A stretch of DNA of 32,733 bases from Dehalococcoidia bacterium (GTDB lineage Bacteria > Chloroflexota > Dehalococcoidia > UBA2979): the NCBI GenBank assembly GCA_029246995.1, contig JAQWMB010000022.1, positions 1 to 32,733 of the forward strand, written 5' to 3'. The stretch's first letter is position 1. Every line of letters begins with the position of its first letter. A model generated the notes under the pieces. That model was not told the DNA's origin. It worked only from the letters and a program-made list of their open reading frames with translations, and did not search any database. Positions 31,492 through 32,733 of this stretch are shown piece by piece. The position numbers and the translations under genes are program-made.

Positions 31492-31567
31492 GCACCCGTA
31501 GCTCAGTGGATAGAGCGCAGCCCTGCGGAGGCTGAGGCCCCAGGTTCGAATCCTGGTGGGTGCACCA
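31492..31567 (+). tRNA. tRNA-Arg (anticodon GCG)
   Basis: The 76-nt cloverleaf closes fully. The acceptor stem GCACCCG pairs with TGGGTGC (one G-U). The D-arm is GCTC/GAGC with an 8-nt loop, and the anticodon stem is CAGCC/GGCTG with loop CTGCGGA. A 5-nt variable loop follows, then the T-arm CCAGG/CCTGG with TTCGAAT, and an encoded CCA end. The anticodon at 31525-31527 is GCG, reading CGC/CGU. Arginine identity fits A20, C35 and discriminator A73. Bacteria usually read these codons with an ACG (inosine) tRNA, so GCG is unusual; the body resembles the CCG isoacceptor. Confidence 0.93.
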
Positions 31568-31580
31568 TAAAAATAAAGGA

Positions 31581-32732
31581 CTACCTTCTTGGAGGAGGTC
31601 TGCCACCTGGAGGTCTGCCACCTGGTCCCATTCCCTGTCCTGCAGAAAAATTAGATTCATCTGGCACTCCATGATAGCAATGAATAAAATATGGAAATCC
31701 CATATCTGCCGAACCACTCTTGATAGTTGAGTGATAATGATATTCTCCATTTGGAAAATCTGGAGTTACACCAAAATGACCGTTACATTTATCTAAATCA
31801 CCAAGTCCTTCCACGTAAGTGTAATCATCACTCCCATTATATCCATTCGCACCAGCATTGAGCTTGTAACTACTTGTCATTTCACGTATATCTCCATTAT
31901 TATCAAATCCAAAAAATCCGTAAATTGGATATCCGTCAAAAGCAAAACCAATCACAGGAGAATGATCTGATTTATCTAATTTATCTATGTTGTAATCTTT
32001 AAAATCTTCTCCACTACTTGTATCTGGATGCCAATGTATACAATTTGCATCATAGTGATAGTGATACTCTCCTCCTGGACCAGAATGGCCTCCACAAATT
32101 CCAAGTTCGATTGGTTGGCGATCTTCTTCAAATTTACCGTAATGCAGCGCAACTGCATCTCCTCCTGGTCCTTCCTCTGGGCCATATATAGCAGCTCCAT
32201 TAATTGCTACGGCAACTGGACCTCTTTCAGGCGCCATGGTGTAGTTATCATTCTCTACCGGAATAGGATTAAGTGGTAACGACCACTCTCTAGATTGTTC
32301 CGATGCACAGCAACCTATTCCAGATTCTAAATCATGATTTGGTATTCCTGAGGTTTTAACTACTAATTTATCACTATTGAAATCAATTATTACTGAGCAT
32401 TTTATATTATCTATATAATCGGTTTCGAGATCTTGTACTAAAACCTCATGGCCTGCTGTACATTGCCAGACATTAATTAAAGACCCCGCAATAGAATGTT
32501 GAGCATACTCAGGAACCTTAAGCATATTTTTCATTACTTTACTTGGACTTGTTTCTGGACTTGTTTCTGGACTTGTTGCTGGACTTGTTGCTGGACTTTT
32601 TTCCATAATTACTGCTGAAGTATTTTGACTAACAATAGTTTCTGAATTAGAGGTACTGCAGCTTATTAAAAAAAGGACTAAAAAAAAAGGAGATACAACA
32701 TATGCTAATTTATTTTTTAATTTTTGTAATTT
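31581..32732 (-). CDS. YHYH-domain lipoprotein, 5' end outside window
   Basis: A secreted protein with a YHYH domain: GGEYHYHYDANCIHWHPD and GEYHYHSTI give the signature Tyr-His repeats, with DGYPIYGFFG and LDKCNGHFG around them. The first in-window ATG (32606) is not the start. The frame stays open to the right edge and encodes a lipoprotein signal: a Lys-rich stretch, a hydrophobic core (AYVVSPFFLVLFL) and the lipobox LISC followed by STSNSE. The mature protein is thus probably anchored in a membrane facing the periplasm or outside. A Ser/Thr/Pro/Glu tandem-repeat linker follows. The C-terminus is Gly/Pro/Arg-rich (GGRPPGGRPPPRR). Function is unknown; metal binding by the His-rich motifs is plausible. 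Confidence 0.85.
   Translation of the reverse strand, partial: KLQKLKNKLAYVVSPFFLVLFLISCSTSNSETIVSQNTSAVIMEKSPATSPATSPETSPETSPSKVMKNMLKVPEYAQHSIAGSLINVWQCTAGHEVLVQDLETDYIDNIKCSVIIDFNSDKLVVKTSGIPNHDLESGIGCCASEQSREWSLPLNPIPVENDNYTMAPERGPVAVAINGAAIYGPEEGPGGDAVALHYGKFEEDRQPIELGICGGHSGPGGEYHYHYDANCIHWHPDTSSGEDFKDYNIDKLDKSDHSPVIGFAFDGYPIYGFFGFDNNGDIREMTSSYKLNAGANGYNGSDDYTYVEGLGDLDKCNGHFGVTPDFPNGEYHYHSTIKSGSADMGFPYFIHCYHGVPDESNFSAGQGMGPGGRPPGGRPPPRR
32545..32598 (-). repeat. 12-nt tandem repeat encoding (A/E)TSP units
   Basis: Four and a half copies of a 12-nt unit (plus-strand GGACTTGTTTCT or GGACTTGTTGCT) start at 32545. They encode repeats ATSP, ATSP, ETSP, ETSP in the linker after the lipoprotein signal. 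In-frame unit length means copy number can change without breaking the gene. Confidence 0.85.
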
Positions 32733-32733
32733 A

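Noticed and set aside
1-32733. Mobile elements, prophage genes or CRISPR arrays
   Set aside because: I saw no transposase, integrase, terminal inverted repeats or regularly spaced repeats; the repeated blocks are paralogous genes and a coding 12-nt repeat.

Overview
The window is AT-rich, densely packed bacterial DNA, roughly one-third G+C by eye. It carries a homodimeric-type pyruvate dehydrogenase E1 (AceE), LipB/LipA, an AcnA-type aconitase and a SURF1 cytochrome oxidase assembly protein. Together these suggest an aerobic proteobacterium, most likely a streamlined marine gammaproteobacterial-type lineage; the lineage is an inference. Start codons are mostly ATG behind good AGGAG-like sites. 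Almost all stops are TAA or TAG. No IS element, prophage, CRISPR array or integrase was seen, and no gene-free stretch exceeds about 170 bases.

Left part (1-7595), central metabolism. The tail of an MFS transporter enters from the left edge. The minus-strand operon aceE-aceF-lpdA encodes the whole pyruvate dehydrogenase complex. It is divergent, across 167 bp, from lipB-lipA, which make the lipoyl cofactor needed by AceF.

Middle part (7630-27773), a large acyl-CoA/aromatic-type catabolic island. On the minus strand lie an enoyl-CoA hydratase-like protein, a DUF35 zinc-ribbon/OB protein and a thiolase-like protein that lacks the thiolase cysteine. On the plus strand lie an alpha/beta-hydrolase-fold protein and a molybdenum hydroxylase operon: FAD subunit, 2Fe-2S subunit, catalytic subunit 1, a MoaD/ThiS-like protein, catalytic subunit 2. 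A 48-nt near-perfect palindrome ends this operon. Converging on it from the minus strand are two paralogous metal-dependent amidohydrolases, two paralogous enoyl-CoA hydratase-like proteins, a luciferase-like (LLM) flavin monooxygenase, a two-domain CoA transferase, another enoyl-CoA hydratase-like protein and two Dpp/Opp-type ABC permeases. The simplest reading is import, CoA activation, oxygenation or hydroxylation, hydration and C-C cleavage of an unidentified organic acid. Three enzyme steps are present as adjacent paralog pairs, so the pathway may handle two related substrates or isomers.

Right part (27933-32733). SURF1 (plus) converges with acnA (minus). Then come a tRNA-Arg with the unusual anticodon GCG and a YHYH-domain lipoprotein that runs off the right edge.

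Main oddities: (1) an in-frame TGA in the thiolase-like gene, after which the family's conserved C-terminal end continues for 17 codons and contains two abutting perfect hairpins; (2) an aconitase in which one of the three iron-sulfur cysteines is tryptophan; (3) a mosaic pair of molybdenum-enzyme catalytic subunits, near-identical blocks alternating with diverged patches, sharing one set of small subunits and flanking a MoaD-like gene; (4) an alpha/beta hydrolase with Met at the nucleophile position; (5) a terminator palindrome whose distal arm is the exact reverse complement of the 3' end of the other catalytic-subunit gene.
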